Shown: positions 36,805 through 47,494 of the stretch, piece after piece | How the letters are laid out: each line of letters opens with the position of its first letter | How positions within the stretch are numbered: position 1 is the stretch's first letter | Source of the DNA: Rhodospirillaceae bacterium | GTDB taxonomy: Bacteria; Pseudomonadota; Alphaproteobacteria; UBA828 | Assembly: GCA_002728135.1 (NCBI GenBank) | Contig: PBVE01000006.1 | Coordinates: forward strand, 2,032-66,031 | Direction: 5' to 3' | Length of the DNA stretch: 64,000 nt | Position numbers and translations under genes: made by a program | The notes under the pieces: generated by a model | Told to the model about the DNA's origin: nothing | The model's input: only the letters and a program-made list of their open reading frames with translations | The model's database searches: none

Positions 36805-37806
36805 TTATTTTAACCATTTTGGGATAGGGAGACCCTTTTGTTCAAGGAATATAGGGTTAAATAGTTTACTCTGATAACGGTTACCATAGTCACACAAAAT
36901 GGTGACTATGGTATGACCCGGGCCTATTTGTTTAGCAAGTTTTATTGCCCCTGCAATATTTATCCCGCTTGATCCACCTAAAATTAGACCCTCTTCAAGT
37001 GCCATGTCAAACACAATAGGTAGGGCTTCTTCATCTGGTATTTGAAATGCAATATCTACGGGTGCACCTTCAAGATTAGCGGTTATTCGACTTTGACCTA
37101 TACCTTCAGTTATAGAACTTCCGTCAGCCTTAAGCTCACCGTTTTCAAAAAAATTATAAAGTGCTGCACCCATAGGGTCTGCAAGACCAATTTTAATACC
37201 TTTATTTCTAGATTTAAGATACATACCTATACCTGCGAGAGTTCCACCTGTTCCCACAGAACACACAAAGCCATCTATTTTACCGCCAGTTTGTCTCCAT
37301 ATTTCAGGACCAGTTGTTTCAATATGACCATTACGATTAGCAATGTTATCAAATTGGTTTGCCCATATAACACCTTTATCTTCTGTTTGTGCAAGCTCTT
37401 CGGCTAAGCGGCCTGAGTATTTAACATAGTTATTTGGGTCTCTATAGGGAGCAGCTGGGACTTCTATAAGTTTTGCACCGCATAGTTTAAGCATGTCTTT
37501 CTTCTCTTGGCTTTGTGTCTCAGGAATGACGATTACAGATTTATAGCCAAGCGAGTTTCCTACCAGGGCAAGACCGATACCAGTATTACCGGCAGTACCC
37601 TCAACAATTGTCCCTCCTTTTTTTATAAGGCCTTTCTTCATTGCATCCGAGATAATAAATAGAGCAGCACGATCTTTTACTGAACCACCAGGATTAAGAA
37701 ATTCACACTTACCTAATATCTCACATCCTGTAGCCTTAGAGGCTGCATTAAGTCGCACAAGTGGTGTATTGCCAATTAATTCTACGAAATTTGTTTTTGA
37801 AACCAT
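36805..37806 (-). CDS. cysK: Cysteine synthase A
   Basis: The 333-residue PLP enzyme joins O-acetylserine and sulfide to make cysteine. FLNPGGSVKDRAA carries the PLP-binding lysine near residue 43, EGTAGNTGIGLA binds the substrate carboxylate, and GTGGTLAGIG binds the PLP phosphate. The C-terminal extension (YGNRYQSKLFNPIFLEQKGLP) is of the type found in many Alphaproteobacteria. It is upstream of sseA. The neighbouring ~300-base gap to the mutase gene holds only promoters. Confidence 0.94.
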   Translation of the reverse strand: MVSKTNFVELIGNTPLVRLNAASKATGCEILGKCEFLNPGGSVKDRAALFIISDAMKKGLIKKGGTIVEGTAGNTGIGLALVGNSLGYKSVIVIPETQSQEKKDMLKLCGAKLIEVPAAPYRDPNNYVKYSGRLAEELAQTEDKGVIWANQFDNIANRNGHIETTGPEIWRQTGGKIDGFVCSVGTGGTLAGIGMYLKSRNKGIKIGLADPMGAALYNFFENGELKADGSSITEGIGQSRITANLEGAPVDIAFQIPDEEALPIVFDMALEEGLILGGSSGINIAGAIKLAKQIGPGHTIVTILCDYGNRYQSKLFNPIFLEQKGLPIPKWLK

Positions 37807-38104
37807 AACCTTAAAAATCCCTTTAATTTAGACTTTTTAATATCTACTTATGCTCTATAACTTTTTTTATACTAACACAGCCATTTTCTTTCAGTTATTT
37901 AATCAAGTAAAGTTATGTATTTATAATTAATAGGAGAAATAAATTATTTATATAAAGAAGAATATTCGTCAATTATTGATAGTTAAATTTTCTAAAAAGA
38001 ATAATATTAACATTCTATGTGCTAGAATAGGATTTTAAATATGAATTTTAAGTTTGAGCTGTTTTGTAGATTGTCAATAATACGTAATTACTAACGAGGC
38101 AAAT

Positions 38105-40252
38105 ATGGGCAACTTTGCAAATAAAAACCTTACTGATTGGCATCAGTTAGTAGAATCAGAACTGAAGGGCGGCAGTTCTGAGGATCTAATTTGGGATACT
38201 CCAGAAGAAATTTCAATTAAACCACTTTACACTGCTGCTGATCTTGAGGGTCTGGAAATGTCAGGCCAAATGCCAGGTTTTGCACCATTCAGTAGAGGTG
38301 TGAGAGCAACTATGTATGCAAATCGACCTTGGACAATTCGTCAATATGCTGGTTTTGCTACAGCACAAGAATCAAATGCTTTTTATAAGCGTAATCTTGC
38401 CGGTGGGCAAAAAGGTCTTTCAGTTGCCTTTGATTTGGCTACACATCGCGGATATGACAGTGACCACCCTCGAGTGCATGGAGATGTTGGTAAAGCGGGG
38501 GTTGCAATTGATACTGTAGAAGATATGAAAATTCTCTTTGATGGCATCCCTTTAAATAATGTAAGTGTTTCTATGACAATGAACGGAGCTGTATTACCAG
38601 TTCTTGCGGCTTTTATAGTGGCTGCTGAGGAGCAGGGTTGTTCAAAAGAACTTCTATCTGGAACAATCCAAAATGATATTCTTAAAGAGTTTATGGTAAG
38701 GAATACATATATATATCCCCCTGCACCATCAATGCGTATTGTCGCAGATATAATTTCTTATACTGCAGTTGAAATGCCTAAATTTAATTCAATTTCTATT
38801 TCTGGTTACCATATGCAGGAAGCTGGAGCTAACCTTGTCCAAGAACTTGCGTTTACCCTAGCAAACGGCAAAGAATATGTCAGTACAGCAGTAAATAATG
38901 GCCTTGATGTGGACAAGTTTGCTCCGAGGCTTTCTTTTTTCTTCTGTGTGGGTATGAATTTTTTTATGGAAGTAGCTAAACTTAGAGCTGCTAGGAGTTT
39001 ATGGGCTCGGTTAATGAGTGATTTTCATCCAAAAGATCCTCGATCTTTAATGCTACGTACTCATGTCCAAACTTCTGGAGTATCTATTACAGAACAAGAT
39101 CCATATAACAATGTTATTCGAACAGCTTATGAGGCCATGGCTGCCGTACTAGGCGGAACTCAGTCACTTCATACCAATGCTTTAGATGAAGCTGTGGCAC
39201 TGCCCAGTGATTTTTCTGCAAGAATAGCAAGAAATACGCAGCTTATATTATCTGAAGAGACAGGAATAACTAAAGTTGTTGATCCTCTTGGCGGCTCTTA
39301 TTACATTGAATCTCTTACTGCATCAATGGAGCAAGAAGCGTTAAAACTTATTAAAAAAATTGATGAAATGGGTGGAATGACTGAGGCAGTCGCTAATGGG
39401 ATGCCTAAGCTAATGATTGAAGAAACAGCAGCCCGAAGACAAGCACGAATAGATAGGGGGGAAGAGGTCATAGTAGGGGTAAATCGCTATAAAAATAATG
39501 ATGATGATATGCCCGAACTATTATCAATAGATAATACAGCTGTCAGAGAGGCACAGATTCAGCGTACAGAAACAATAAGAAAAAATCGGAATAAAAAGGA
39601 ATGGATGTCTGCAGTTGATGCACTTACTAGGGGAGCTGAGAACAAAGAGAACCTGCTGGCTCTGTCTATTGAAGCAATGCGTCAGCGAGCAACTGTCGGT
39701 GAAGTGTCTGAGGCATTGGAAAAAGTATTCACTCGATATTCAGCAACTACTCGTTCGGTCTCAGGTATATATGGTTCGGCGTATAAAAAAGATGCTGAAT
39801 TTAATGACATACAAAACAAAATTAAATCTTTTTTGAATGAAGAAGGCAGACGTCCCAGAATGTTGGTAGTTAAATTAGGCCAAGATGGACATGACCGTGG
39901 GGCAAAAATTATTGCAACAGCTTTTGCGGACATAGGTTTTGATGTTGATATTGGTCCTTTGTTTCAGACTCCTGAAGAGGCAGCACGCGAAGCCATTGAA
40001 AATGATGTTCATGTAATTGGAGTTTCAAGTTTGGCTGCAGGTCACAATACTCTCGTACCTGAACTAATAAATATGTTACAAGAATTTAATGCTAATGAAA
40101 TATTGGTTGTTTGCGGAGGCGTAATTCCTCCCAATGATTATGAATTTCTCAAAAATGCTGGTGTTGCTGCAGTTTTTGGGCCAGGAACAAATATACCTTC
40201 AGCAGCAACAAAGGTTATTGAATTGATTCGTCAAAGGTCAAAAGCAGCATAG
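38105..40252 (+). CDS. scpA: Methylmalonyl-CoA mutase, large (single-chain) form
   Basis: The 715-residue adenosylcobalamin enzyme interconverts methylmalonyl-CoA and succinyl-CoA, the last step of propionyl-CoA breakdown. [21 protein letters not shown] and [22 protein letters not shown] are in the catalytic barrel. The C-terminal B12-binding domain has [24 protein letters not shown], in which the DGHDRG histidine is the lower cobalt ligand, and [12 protein letters not shown]. The length matches the catalytically complete subunit. MeaB follows after 13 bases, so the two are an operon. I found no cobalamin riboswitch in the leader. Confidence 0.96.
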   Translation: MGNFANKNLTDWHQLVESELKGGSSEDLIWDTPEEISIKPLYTAADLEGLEMSGQMPGFAPFSRGVRATMYANRPWTIRQYAGFATAQESNAFYKRNLAGGQKGLSVAFDLATHRGYDSDHPRVHGDVGKAGVAIDTVEDMKILFDGIPLNNVSVSMTMNGAVLPVLAAFIVAAEEQGCSKELLSGTIQNDILKEFMVRNTYIYPPAPSMRIVADIISYTAVEMPKFNSISISGYHMQEAGANLVQELAFTLANGKEYVSTAVNNGLDVDKFAPRLSFFFCVGMNFFMEVAKLRAARSLWARLMSDFHPKDPRSLMLRTHVQTSGVSITEQDPYNNVIRTAYEAMAAVLGGTQSLHTNALDEAVALPSDFSARIARNTQLILSEETGITKVVDPLGGSYYIESLTASMEQEALKLIKKIDEMGGMTEAVANGMPKLMIEETAARRQARIDRGEEVIVGVNRYKNNDDDMPELLSIDNTAVREAQIQRTETIRKNRNKKEWMSAVDALTRGAENKENLLALSIEAMRQRATVGEVSEALEKVFTRYSATTRSVSGIYGSAYKKDAEFNDIQNKIKSFLNEEGRRPRMLVVKLGQDGHDRGAKIIATAFADIGFDVDIGPLFQTPEEAAREAIENDVHVIGVSSLAAGHNTLVPELINMLQEFNANEILVVCGGVIPPNDYEFLKNAGVAAVFGPGTNIPSAATKVIELIRQRSKAA

Positions 40253-40265
40253 TTAGGTCAAAGTT

Positions 40266-41270
40266 ATGGAGACTCAATATAGTAATGAGGATGATATTTA
40301 TTCCTTGGATATAGAATCACTTCTCAGTGGAAACAGGAGATCTTTGGCAAGGTCTATAACTTTAATTGAGTCTTCGCGTTTTGATCATCGGGATCTAGCT
40401 GAAAATTTACTGTCTCGCATAATGCCCCGAACCGGTGGGGCTATTCGTATTGGAATATCTGGCCCGCCGGGTGTTGGAAAATCTACATTTATTGAGTCAT
40501 TTGGTCTTTATTTAAGTAACAAAAATCTAAAAATTGCTGTCTTGACTATAGACCCTTCCAGCAAAAGGTCTGGTGGTTCAATTCTTGGTGATAAGACTAG
40601 GATGCCTAAATTAGCACAATTAGAAAATGCTTTTATTAGATCCTCACCAGCAGGACTAACATTAGGAGGTGTCGCTAGGCGTACAAGAGAAACTATACTT
40701 TTATGTGAATCGGCGGGATATGATGTCGTGATTGTTGAGACTGTTGGTGTGGGGCAATCCGAATATGCTGTTGCGGATATGGTTGATATGTTTGTTTTGC
40801 TTGTCCAACCTGGTGGTGGAGATGATTTGCAAGGAATTAAAAGGGGCGTAATGGAGCTTGCTGACCTTATTATTGTCACTAAGTCAGATGGTGATCTGAA
40901 ACATTCTGCTCAACGTACAGCGCAAGATTTTAGATCGGCACTATCCTTTCTAAGAAATGAATCTGACGATTGGGTCCCCAAAGTTATTCCTTGTTCCGCT
41001 CTAAATAGTGAGGGGATAGAAGAAGCTTGGAAAATAATGCAATTATTTCATTCTAAATTGAATACGAGTGGAGGTCTTGCCAGAAAGCGTGGTTCACAAG
41101 CTTCCTCTTGGATGTGGGCGGAAGTACAGGAAACTTTAGTTGGGCGTTTAAGAGAGTCGCAATCAGCTAAAAAACTAGCTCAGAAACTTGAGTCAGACGT
41201 CATAAATGGTCTTGTTGCTCCTGGAGTTGCTGCAAGACATTTACTCAATGCTTTTTTGGCTGATGATTAA
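40266..41270 (+). CDS. meaB: Methylmalonyl-CoA mutase-associated GTPase MeaB
   Basis: The 334-residue G3E P-loop GTPase protects and reactivates methylmalonyl-CoA mutase and controls B12 loading. Walker A is GPPGVGKSTFIESFG near residue 65, VVIVETVGVGQSEYAV is the switch region, and VTKSDGD gives nucleotide specificity. It is the partner gene of the mutase directly upstream. Older annotations call it ArgK or a lysine/arginine transport kinase, which is not its role. Confidence 0.95.
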   Translation: METQYSNEDDIYSLDIESLLSGNRRSLARSITLIESSRFDHRDLAENLLSRIMPRTGGAIRIGISGPPGVGKSTFIESFGLYLSNKNLKIAVLTIDPSSKRSGGSILGDKTRMPKLAQLENAFIRSSPAGLTLGGVARRTRETILLCESAGYDVVIVETVGVGQSEYAVADMVDMFVLLVQPGGGDDLQGIKRGVMELADLIIVTKSDGDLKHSAQRTAQDFRSALSFLRNESDDWVPKVIPCSALNSEGIEEAWKIMQLFHSKLNTSGGLARKRGSQASSWMWAEVQETLVGRLRESQSAKKLAQKLESDVINGLVAPGVAARHLLNAFLADD

Positions 41271-41286
41271 CAAAATAACTCAGGAC

Positions 41287-41315
41287 TTGACGATTCAGTC
41301 AAGCTACCGTAAACA
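41287..41315 (+). promoter_or_regulatory. Possible promoter of rpmB
   Basis: TTGACG (41287-41292) and TAAACA (41310-41315) are 17 bases apart, 47 bases before the L28 start. The -35 box is half of a small palindrome, TTGAC/GTCAA. The -10 match is weak. Confidence 0.4.
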
Positions 41316-41361
41316 ACTCTTTTTGTTACACTAATTATAATTTAATGAGGATTTAATTGAG

Positions 41362-41649
41362 ATGGCTCGCCGATGCCAATTAACTGGAAAGGGTGTTATG
41401 ACTGGGAATAATGTATCCCATGCACATAATAAAACTCGCCGTCGTTTTTTACCGAACTTACAAACGAAAACATTATTAAGTGATGCTTTGGGTCGGGGGG
41501 TTAGGCTTAGAATAACTACAAGCACTCTTAGAACAGTTGAGCGCAGGGGTGGTTTAGATGCCTTCTTATTAGGTATGCCTAATAAGAAGTTAACAGATGA
41601 TGCTTTACGAATTAAACGTAGAGTTTTAAAAGCAAGGTCTGTATCTTAA
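41362..41649 (+). CDS. rpmB: 50S ribosomal protein L28 (bL28)
   Basis: The 95-residue protein begins [29 protein letters not shown], the standard L28 N-terminus, and has [16 protein letters not shown] typical of alphaproteobacterial members. It is a structural protein of the large ribosomal subunit. GAGGATTTAATTGAG upstream supplies a moderate ribosome binding site. It stands alone between meaB and the transporter gene. Confidence 0.96.
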   Translation: MARRCQLTGKGVMTGNNVSHAHNKTRRRFLPNLQTKTLLSDALGRGVRLRITTSTLRTVERRGGLDAFLLGMPNKKLTDDALRIKRRVLKARSVS

Positions 41650-41769
41650 GTGATACCAAAGTATTGTTAACCTTAACGCAAACTAGTTGAGTTTAATTTA
41701 TACTTTAGTATGTAATTATCTTTTTCTTTTATTGAACTTATAAGAACTCCAGATTCTAGGGGATCCTTC

Positions 41770-42318
41770 TTGAGAGCTCTTGCTATTCCAATATCGGCGA
41801 TGGTGATTGTCATCGCTGCCTCAAATGTACTTGTGCAATATCCTATAAATGATTGGGTGACATGGGGTGCCTTTACATATCCTGCTGTTTTTCTTGTTGC
41901 TGATTTAACTAATAGATTAATTGGCATGAGCCAAGCAAGAACTGTAGCATTGATAGGGCTTCCGTGTGGAATAGGTTTATCTATTTTGTTGTCTTTGGAA
42001 GCAGATCTAAGTCTTTTCAATTCTCTTCGTATTGCCTTGGCCTCAGGGTTGGCTTTTATACTTGCACAATTATTCGATATATGGATTTTTAATAGATTAC
42101 GTCAAATGACATGGTGGCGTGCACCATTGATTTCATCAATACTTGCATCGGCAACTGATACAGCAATTTTTTTTATTGCGGCTTTTGCAGGTTCTGGTCT
42201 TCCTTGGATAAGCTGGGCGTTAGGAGATTTTGGTGTAAAAATAGGAATGGCACTAATTATGTTAATACCGTATAGGTTTTGTCTAGGAATATTTATTGAA
42301 AGATTGAATCAAAAATAG
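41770..42318 (+). CDS. VUT-family queuosine-precursor transporter (YhhQ)
   Basis: This 182-residue inner-membrane protein has about five or six hydrophobic segments. VLVQYPINDWVTWGAFTYPAVFLVADLTNR is the family signature, and WWRAPLISSILASATDTAIFF lies in the C-terminal half. YhhQ-type proteins import queuosine precursors (preQ0/preQ1) for tRNA modification. The start is TTG 41770, with AGGGG upstream; no in-frame ATG lies closer to the family start. The upp gene follows in 13 bases, so the two probably share a transcript of base-salvage genes. Confidence 0.85.
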   Translation: MRALAIPISAMVIVIAASNVLVQYPINDWVTWGAFTYPAVFLVADLTNRLIGMSQARTVALIGLPCGIGLSILLSLEADLSLFNSLRIALASGLAFILAQLFDIWIFNRLRQMTWWRAPLISSILASATDTAIFFIAAFAGSGLPWISWALGDFGVKIGMALIMLIPYRFCLGIFIERLNQK

Positions 42319-42331
42319 TGAGAAAATAATA

Positions 42332-42982
42332 ATGATTGGGAATAGAGATATACAAAATTTACATATCGTGAATCATCCATTAGTTCTTCATAAATTATCT
42401 CATCTTCGTAATGAATCTACCCCAACTAGTACATTTAGGGCTTTATTGCGAGAGATTGCTTTGCTCATTGGTTATGAGATAACCCGTGAACTTGAAATGG
42501 CAGAGCATACAGTCCAGACACCAGTCGCCAAAACCATTGCACCTGTTCTAAAAGGTAAAAAACCTGCAATTGTACCAATATTAAGAGCAGGGCTTGGTAT
42601 GGCAGAGGGTCTTGAGGAATTATTACCAACTGCACCAATTGGTCATATCGGTCTTTATCGTGATCCTAACACCCAAAGACCAGTTGAGTATTATGTTAGA
42701 TTACCAGAGAATAAAGATCGTGTATTTATTCTAGTTGATCCAATGTTGGCTACAGGATATTCCGCTTCATATGCTGTAGACATGCTAAACAAATACAATA
42801 TACCTGATGAACGAATTAAATTTATGGCTATGGTTGCAGCCCCAGAAGGTATGGATGCATTTAATAAGCGTCATTCTAATGTTCAGGTTTGGGCTGCGGC
42901 TTTAGATGAAAAACTAAATGATAAAGCTTATATTGTCCCTGGATTGGGAGATGCTGGAGATAGATTGTTTGGTACCTTATAA
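42332..42982 (+). CDS. upp: Uracil phosphoribosyltransferase
   Basis: The 216-residue enzyme makes UMP from uracil and PRPP in pyrimidine salvage. VNHPLVLHKLSHLRN is the conserved N-terminus, PILRAGLGMAEGL binds substrate, and VDPMLATGYSA is the PRPP-binding loop. PGLGDAGDRLFGT ends the protein as usual. It follows the YhhQ-like transporter and converges on cobT with a 54-base gap; ACCTTATAAGGT followed by TTTTTT at the end is only a weak terminator. Confidence 0.96.
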   Translation: MIGNRDIQNLHIVNHPLVLHKLSHLRNESTPTSTFRALLREIALLIGYEITRELEMAEHTVQTPVAKTIAPVLKGKKPAIVPILRAGLGMAEGLEELLPTAPIGHIGLYRDPNTQRPVEYYVRLPENKDRVFILVDPMLATGYSASYAVDMLNKYNIPDERIKFMAMVAAPEGMDAFNKRHSNVQVWAAALDEKLNDKAYIVPGLGDAGDRLFGTL

Positions 42983-43036
42983 GGTTTTTTATTTAGTATT
43001 TTTTCTACATTATTAATTTTTAAATTTTAATAATTC

Positions 43037-44881
43037 CTAAGCATTAATTAATTCTTCATCAAAAAGTTCTGCAAGCTTTTCTGTCATGGTTCCCCCTAGT
43101 TGTTCTGCATCAGTCAAAGTTACAGCTTTACGATAATATCGCGTAACGTCATGACCAATGCCAATAGCGAGAAGTTCCACGGGTGAGTTTGTTTCCAGAT
43201 TTTTTATCACGTCTCTAAGGTGTTGTTCGAGATAATTCCTTGCATTGACAGACAAAGTGCTGTCATCAACAGGTGCTCCATCTGAAATTACCATCAAAAT
43301 ACGTCTTTCTTCATGACGTTGAAGTAGGCGGCTATGTGCCCATAAGAGAGCTTCTCCATCGATATTCTCTTTCAGAAGCCCCTCTTTCTGCATCAATCCA
43401 AGATTCTTACGTGCTCGCCTCCAGGGTTCATCACCTGATTTATAAACAATATGTCTTAAATCATTGAGACGGCCAGGATTATTAGGTCGTCCGTCAACTA
43501 GCCAGCGCTCACGACTTTGCCCACCTTTCCATGCTCTGGTGGTAAAACCAAGAATCTCAACTTTTACACCACATCTCTCTAAAGTTCGGGCCAAGATATC
43601 TGCACTCATAGCTGCAACTAATATTGGTCGTCCCCTCATAGAACCAGAATTGTCTATTAAAAGTGTAACGACTGTATCCCGAAATTTAGTTTCTTTTTCT
43701 TGCTTGTAGGATAAAGGGTGTAGTGGATTTGTGACTACACGAGATAGTCGTCCAGTATCAAGAAGTCCATCATCAAGGTCAAATTGCCAAGACCTGACCT
43801 GTCTAGCCATTAATTTTCTCTGGAGCCTATTTGCTAACTTGGAAATTATACTCTGCATATGCGAAAGTTGTTGATCTAACTGTTGGCGAAGTCGATTTAA
43901 CTCATCTACATCACAGAGATCTGCAGCATGTATAATCTCGTCAAATTCAATACTATATGATTTATAATTTTCTAATACAGTATTGCTATCTTTGTTTCCT
44001 AGATATGGCTGATTACCAGAATCATCTGCATCTTGTTCTCCATCGGATGGAGAAATTTCTGGGTCAGCATCCATCATTTCTGAAATATCTGTTTCATCTG
44101 ATGTTGCAGAGTCAGAATCTTCAGCAGTTTCTCCTTCTATTTGTTCTCCATCTTGTGTTGCTCCATCGTCATTATTTTCTTCCTGTTCTGCATCTGCCTC
44201 CGACTGTGGGTCTGCATCATTAGGATCTTCAAAATCTTCGTCATTTAAGTCTAAATCCGAAATTAGCTCGTTTAAAATTTTAGCAAAGGCCGTTTGATTT
44301 GAAGTATTATTTAGCAAATCTTCTAAACGATCTATAAGTTGTGTCTCAAACCATGGTCGCCAAAGATCAGCGACATTTTGTGCATTTTTTGGTAGTTCAC
44401 GATTAATTAACTTTTCTCGCATCAATAAGCCAATAGCTTCTGCCATTGGTATTTCCTCAGGGGATGATATGTCTTGATAACCCCGCATTCTGCATTTTTC
44501 AGTTAGAGCAGATTCAAGGTTATCAGCCAGACCTGGCATTTGTTCGCTGCCATGTGCTTCTATACGAACCTGCTCAACCACATCAAAGATTTGTCTAGCT
44601 TTTCTTCCTCGGGGCATGGATTTTGAATGTGCATCTTCATCGTGATATCGGAGGCGCAAAGCAAGAGAATCTGCAGCACCTCTGACTTTTGAAACATCGT
44701 CAGAATCTAAATCATGAGAAGGGTATGGTAATTGAATCTCGTTACCTACAAGTTTGGGGATATCAGAACCAAAGCTTATATTAATCTCGTCTGAATTTTT
44801 TCTTGCGATAGCACGTATTGCAGAGCAAAGTGCTCGTTGAAAAACATCTGACTTTGAATCCTCATTATGCACTATATACAT
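43037..44881 (-). CDS. cobT: Cobaltochelatase-type subunit CobT
   Basis: The 614-residue protein has an N-terminal helical domain, a long very acidic middle (about residues 215-300, dense in Asp and Glu) and a C-terminal von Willebrand A domain with the metal-ion site [13 protein letters not shown] (DxSxS) and [10 protein letters not shown]. CobT with CobS and CobN inserts cobalt into hydrogenobyrinic acid diamide in aerobic B12 synthesis. Its start overlaps the cobS stop (TAATG). CobN and other B12 genes are not in the window, which is common for CobST in this class, so the B12 role is inferred. Confidence 0.9.
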   Translation of the reverse strand: MYIVHNEDSKSDVFQRALCSAIRAIARKNSDEINISFGSDIPKLVGNEIQLPYPSHDLDSDDVSKVRGAADSLALRLRYHDEDAHSKSMPRGRKARQIFDVVEQVRIEAHGSEQMPGLADNLESALTEKCRMRGYQDISSPEEIPMAEAIGLLMREKLINRELPKNAQNVADLWRPWFETQLIDRLEDLLNNTSNQTAFAKILNELISDLDLNDEDFEDPNDADPQSEADAEQEENNDDGATQDGEQIEGETAEDSDSATSDETDISEMMDADPEISPSDGEQDADDSGNQPYLGNKDSNTVLENYKSYSIEFDEIIHAADLCDVDELNRLRQQLDQQLSHMQSIISKLANRLQRKLMARQVRSWQFDLDDGLLDTGRLSRVVTNPLHPLSYKQEKETKFRDTVVTLLIDNSGSMRGRPILVAAMSADILARTLERCGVKVEILGFTTRAWKGGQSRERWLVDGRPNNPGRLNDLRHIVYKSGDEPWRRARKNLGLMQKEGLLKENIDGEALLWAHSRLLQRHEERRILMVISDGAPVDDSTLSVNARNYLEQHLRDVIKNLETNSPVELLAIGIGHDVTRYYRKAVTLTDAEQLGGTMTEKLAELFDEELINA

Positions 44882-45888
44882 TAATCCTTATTAATATTGG
44901 GAACAACTGAGTTTTGCAATTCAGTGCCTATACATCTTTGAAAATATTCAGCAACTGCAGGCCTTTCTGTTTCATCACATTTATTCAAAAATGTAACAGT
45001 GAAAGCATAGCCTAAATCTTTAAAAATATTTGTGTTCTCTGCCCAATTTATAACAGTTCGTGGAGACATTACTGTGGATATATCGCCAGCCATAAAGCCA
45101 GATCGGGTTAGGTCAGCGACTTTTACCATTGAAGAAACTTTTTTTCTGCCTTCTTCATTGTTAAAAGATGGGACTTTTGCAGTAATTATATCTACCTCTT
45201 TTTCATGAGGTAGGTAGTTAAGTGTTGCAACTAAGCTCCAGCGATCCATTTGTCCTTGGTTAATTTGCTGTGTTCCGTGATAGAGACCTGTTGTGTCACC
45301 GAGTCCAACAGTATTTGCTGTCGAGAATATCCGAAATCCAGGATGCGGGTGGATGACCTTGTTTTGATCTAATAATGTCATTTTCCCATCCACTTCAAGA
45401 ATGCGTTGAATAACAAACATTACATCTGGACGCCCTGCATCATATTCATCAAAAACTAGTGCAACGGGGTTTTGTAATGCCCAAGGTAGTATTCCCTCTC
45501 TAAATTCTGTAATTTGCAGACCATCTCTTATTACAATTGCATCTTTACCTACTAAGTCTATGCGACTTATATGACTATCTAGATTAACCCTAATACATGG
45601 CCAATTTAAACGTGCCGCTATCTGCTCAATATGTGTTGATTTCCCAGTTCCGTGATATCCTTGGATCATAACTCTTCTATTATGTGAAAATCCTGCAAGT
45701 ATTGCTAAAGTAGTATCCTTATCAAACTGATAAGCGGTATCAATTTTAGGTGTATGTTCTAGAGGTTTTTTAAAAGCTGGAACTTCCATATCTGTATCAA
45801 TACCAAAGGTTTTACGAACAGATATTTGATCATCAGGTTGTTTTTGTTTCAGTGAGTTTTGCTCATGGGCTTTATTATCGGAAACCAT
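44881..45888 (-). CDS. cobS: Cobaltochelatase-type AAA+ subunit CobS
   Basis: The 335-residue MoxR-like AAA+ ATPase has Walker [11 protein letters not shown] near residue 80, Walker [10 protein letters not shown] and a sensor region [21 protein letters not shown]. It forms a ring with CobT and powers the chelatase. ATG 45888 is used: AAGGA lies upstream and the preceding TTG is in the spacer. cobT follows with a one-base overlap. The genes for a J-domain protein and BolA lie upstream, a grouping seen across Alphaproteobacteria. Confidence 0.92.
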   Translation of the reverse strand: MVSDNKAHEQNSLKQKQPDDQISVRKTFGIDTDMEVPAFKKPLEHTPKIDTAYQFDKDTTLAILAGFSHNRRVMIQGYHGTGKSTHIEQIAARLNWPCIRVNLDSHISRIDLVGKDAIVIRDGLQITEFREGILPWALQNPVALVFDEYDAGRPDVMFVIQRILEVDGKMTLLDQNKVIHPHPGFRIFSTANTVGLGDTTGLYHGTQQINQGQMDRWSLVATLNYLPHEKEVDIITAKVPSFNNEEGRKKVSSMVKVADLTRSGFMAGDISTVMSPRTVINWAENTNIFKDLGYAFTVTFLNKCDETERPAVAEYFQRCIGTELQNSVVPNINKD

Positions 45889-45951
45889 CAATAATTCCTT
45901 GTGTGTTTTTTATATAAATGTGGTTACTAAAATAAATATAATAGTATTTTT

Positions 45952-46563
45952 TTACACTACTAATTTTAACAAATACTTATATGCTTGATTTATCGCTTTT
46001 AACAACTCTTCTGACTCTTTGGATCCTCCATTAGTATCTGGATGGTGTTTTTTTACCAAAAATTTATATTTTTTCTTAATTTCATTTGCAGTAAGTGGGG
46101 TGTCTAATTGAAATAGGCCAATAGCTTTTGAATATTCAGTATTTTGTGAGAGGGTTAAGTATTCTTTTGAAGTTTTTTCTTTCTTTGTTGAGTCTTGGTG
46201 ATTGAACCAGTCATCAGCAAAATTCTTAAAATGTGATTTTAAATTATCGGTTATATTGATATTATTTGTCCCTTTGCCAAGAGGCCATGTTGGTCTATGC
46301 CCAGTTAAATCTTCTCGTTGCCAAGCCTCAATTTCTGCTTCTGACCATCCGGAGAAATAATTCCATGCTTTGTTATATTCACGGACATGATTGAGGCAAA
46401 ACCACCTCCATTTTCTTAGGGCCTGGGGTGAGTAGGGAGCCTTATATTCTCCTTTGAGCGTGCATGTTGGGAATTCACATAATATATTATTCCCACTAGC
46501 ATCAAACGGTGTATTATTTTGATTTGAAAACATCATTGACTGAATATGCCTTGTGTTGATCAT
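45952..46563 (-). CDS. J-domain (DnaJ-type) co-chaperone
   Basis: This 203-residue protein has a J domain at the C-terminus instead of the N-terminus: LTANEIKKKYKFLVKKHHPDTNGGS, with the HPD motif that stimulates Hsp70 ATPase. The N-terminal half is specific: CEFPTCTLKGEYKAPYSPQALRKWRWFCLNHVREYNKAWNYF, which has spaced cysteines that might bind metal, and GWSEAEIEAWQREDLTGHRPTWP. This architecture is a known alphaproteobacterial gene next to cobS. The start is uncertain; ATGs at codons 10 and 11 are alternatives. Client proteins are unknown. Confidence 0.85.
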   Translation of the reverse strand: MINTRHIQSMMFSNQNNTPFDASGNNILCEFPTCTLKGEYKAPYSPQALRKWRWFCLNHVREYNKAWNYFSGWSEAEIEAWQREDLTGHRPTWPLGKGTNNINITDNLKSHFKNFADDWFNHQDSTKKEKTSKEYLTLSQNTEYSKAIGLFQLDTPLTANEIKKKYKFLVKKHHPDTNGGSKESEELLKAINQAYKYLLKLVV

Positions 46564-46607
46564 ATAGACAAGTTGCTATCAAGAATTAACCGATATGGAT
46601 TTTAATA

Positions 46608-46874
46608 TTGAAAATTAAAGATATAATTAAAAAAAAAATTATTGAACAATTGGAACCATTATCACTTTCAATAAGGGATGATTCTAATCTCCACATTGGT
46701 CATGTTGGAGCAAAACCTGAAGGCGAAACTCATTTTCACATTGATATTGTTGCTGAGGTATTTAGAGGCAAGTCAAGAGTTGAGAGTCAACGCATAGTTT
46801 TTAGAGTTTTAAAAGAAGAAATGGATAATAAAATACACGCGTTATCTATATCAGCACATGAACCCCCAGATTAA
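46608..46874 (+). CDS. bolA: BolA-family protein
   Basis: This 88-residue protein has the BolA fold signature: IGHVGAKPEGETHFHIDIVAEVFRGKSRVESQRIVF, where the HFHI segment is the glutaredoxin/iron-sulfur contact region. BolA proteins work with monothiol glutaredoxins in Fe-S handling or act on transcription. The start is TTG 46608; the nearby ATG is out of frame. It is divergent from the J-domain gene (44 bases) and convergent with the DUF2889 gene (9 bases). Confidence 0.92.
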   Translation: MKIKDIIKKKIIEQLEPLSLSIRDDSNLHIGHVGAKPEGETHFHIDIVAEVFRGKSRVESQRIVFRVLKEEMDNKIHALSISAHEPPD

Positions 46875-46883
46875 ATAATTTTC

Positions 46884-47444
46884 TTATAAAATTTTTTGTG
46901 ATTCTTCGTACCAATCTGGATAAATTCTTTTCGTTACTGGGCTGTCAGCAGCAAATGCTCTGCATGTTCCAATAATTGAAGGACGGCTACTTTGTTGTGA
47001 TGACTCTTTTTCCATTCTAACTAAAGGATAGAGTGTTTGATATGCAACGGTTCCTATAATTCGCATTAATTCAATAATATGAGTACATCCAGATACTCCA
47101 CCAGCAGTTCTTTGGACAGCTTTGTTCCATCCTGAACTGATACTAACACCAACTAAACCTTGAAAGGCGGGTCCGACTTCGCCGCAAATTTTGAATGGTG
47201 TGTCAACCATAGAAACTTCAACTTTTTGGACAACAAAATCATCATCAATGGTTAATCTTACTTGCATGTGATGGATTGGGTTTCCTGGTTCAAGGGGTCC
47301 TCTCCACTCATTAGGGACTTCATACGGTTTTGTATCCTTAAGTGTGGCTTCAATATCCCACATGCCATCTGATCGTTTGAAGCCAGATGACTCTATGGTT
47401 CTAGTATGTAAGTGTTCTCTTGAATCTGGTTGAGATAACGTCAT
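46884..47444 (-). CDS. DUF2889-family protein
   Basis: The 186-residue cytoplasmic protein shows the family's DGMWDIEATLKDTKPYEV and HHMQVRLTIDDDFVV segments and a CTHIIELMRIIGTVAYQTLYP block with a Cys-x-His pair. The N-terminal REHLHTRTIES is also typical. The function is unknown; homologues are found near oxidative and fatty-acid or aromatic metabolism genes in proteobacteria. Here the neighbours are BolA and an AEC transporter, which gives no clear hint. Confidence 0.82.
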   Translation of the reverse strand: MTLSQPDSREHLHTRTIESSGFKRSDGMWDIEATLKDTKPYEVPNEWRGPLEPGNPIHHMQVRLTIDDDFVVQKVEVSMVDTPFKICGEVGPAFQGLVGVSISSGWNKAVQRTAGGVSGCTHIIELMRIIGTVAYQTLYPLVRMEKESSQQSSRPSIIGTCRAFAADSPVTKRIYPDWYEESQKIL

Positions 47445-47494
47445 GCTTTAGCCTACTATATTTTATTTAGCTGTAAAATACTCACTTAATTATA

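Noticed and set aside
37807-38104. Cobalamin riboswitch before the methylmalonyl-CoA mutase gene
   Set aside because: The leader is AT-rich with no B12-box-like sequence or stable multi-helix fold that I could recognise.
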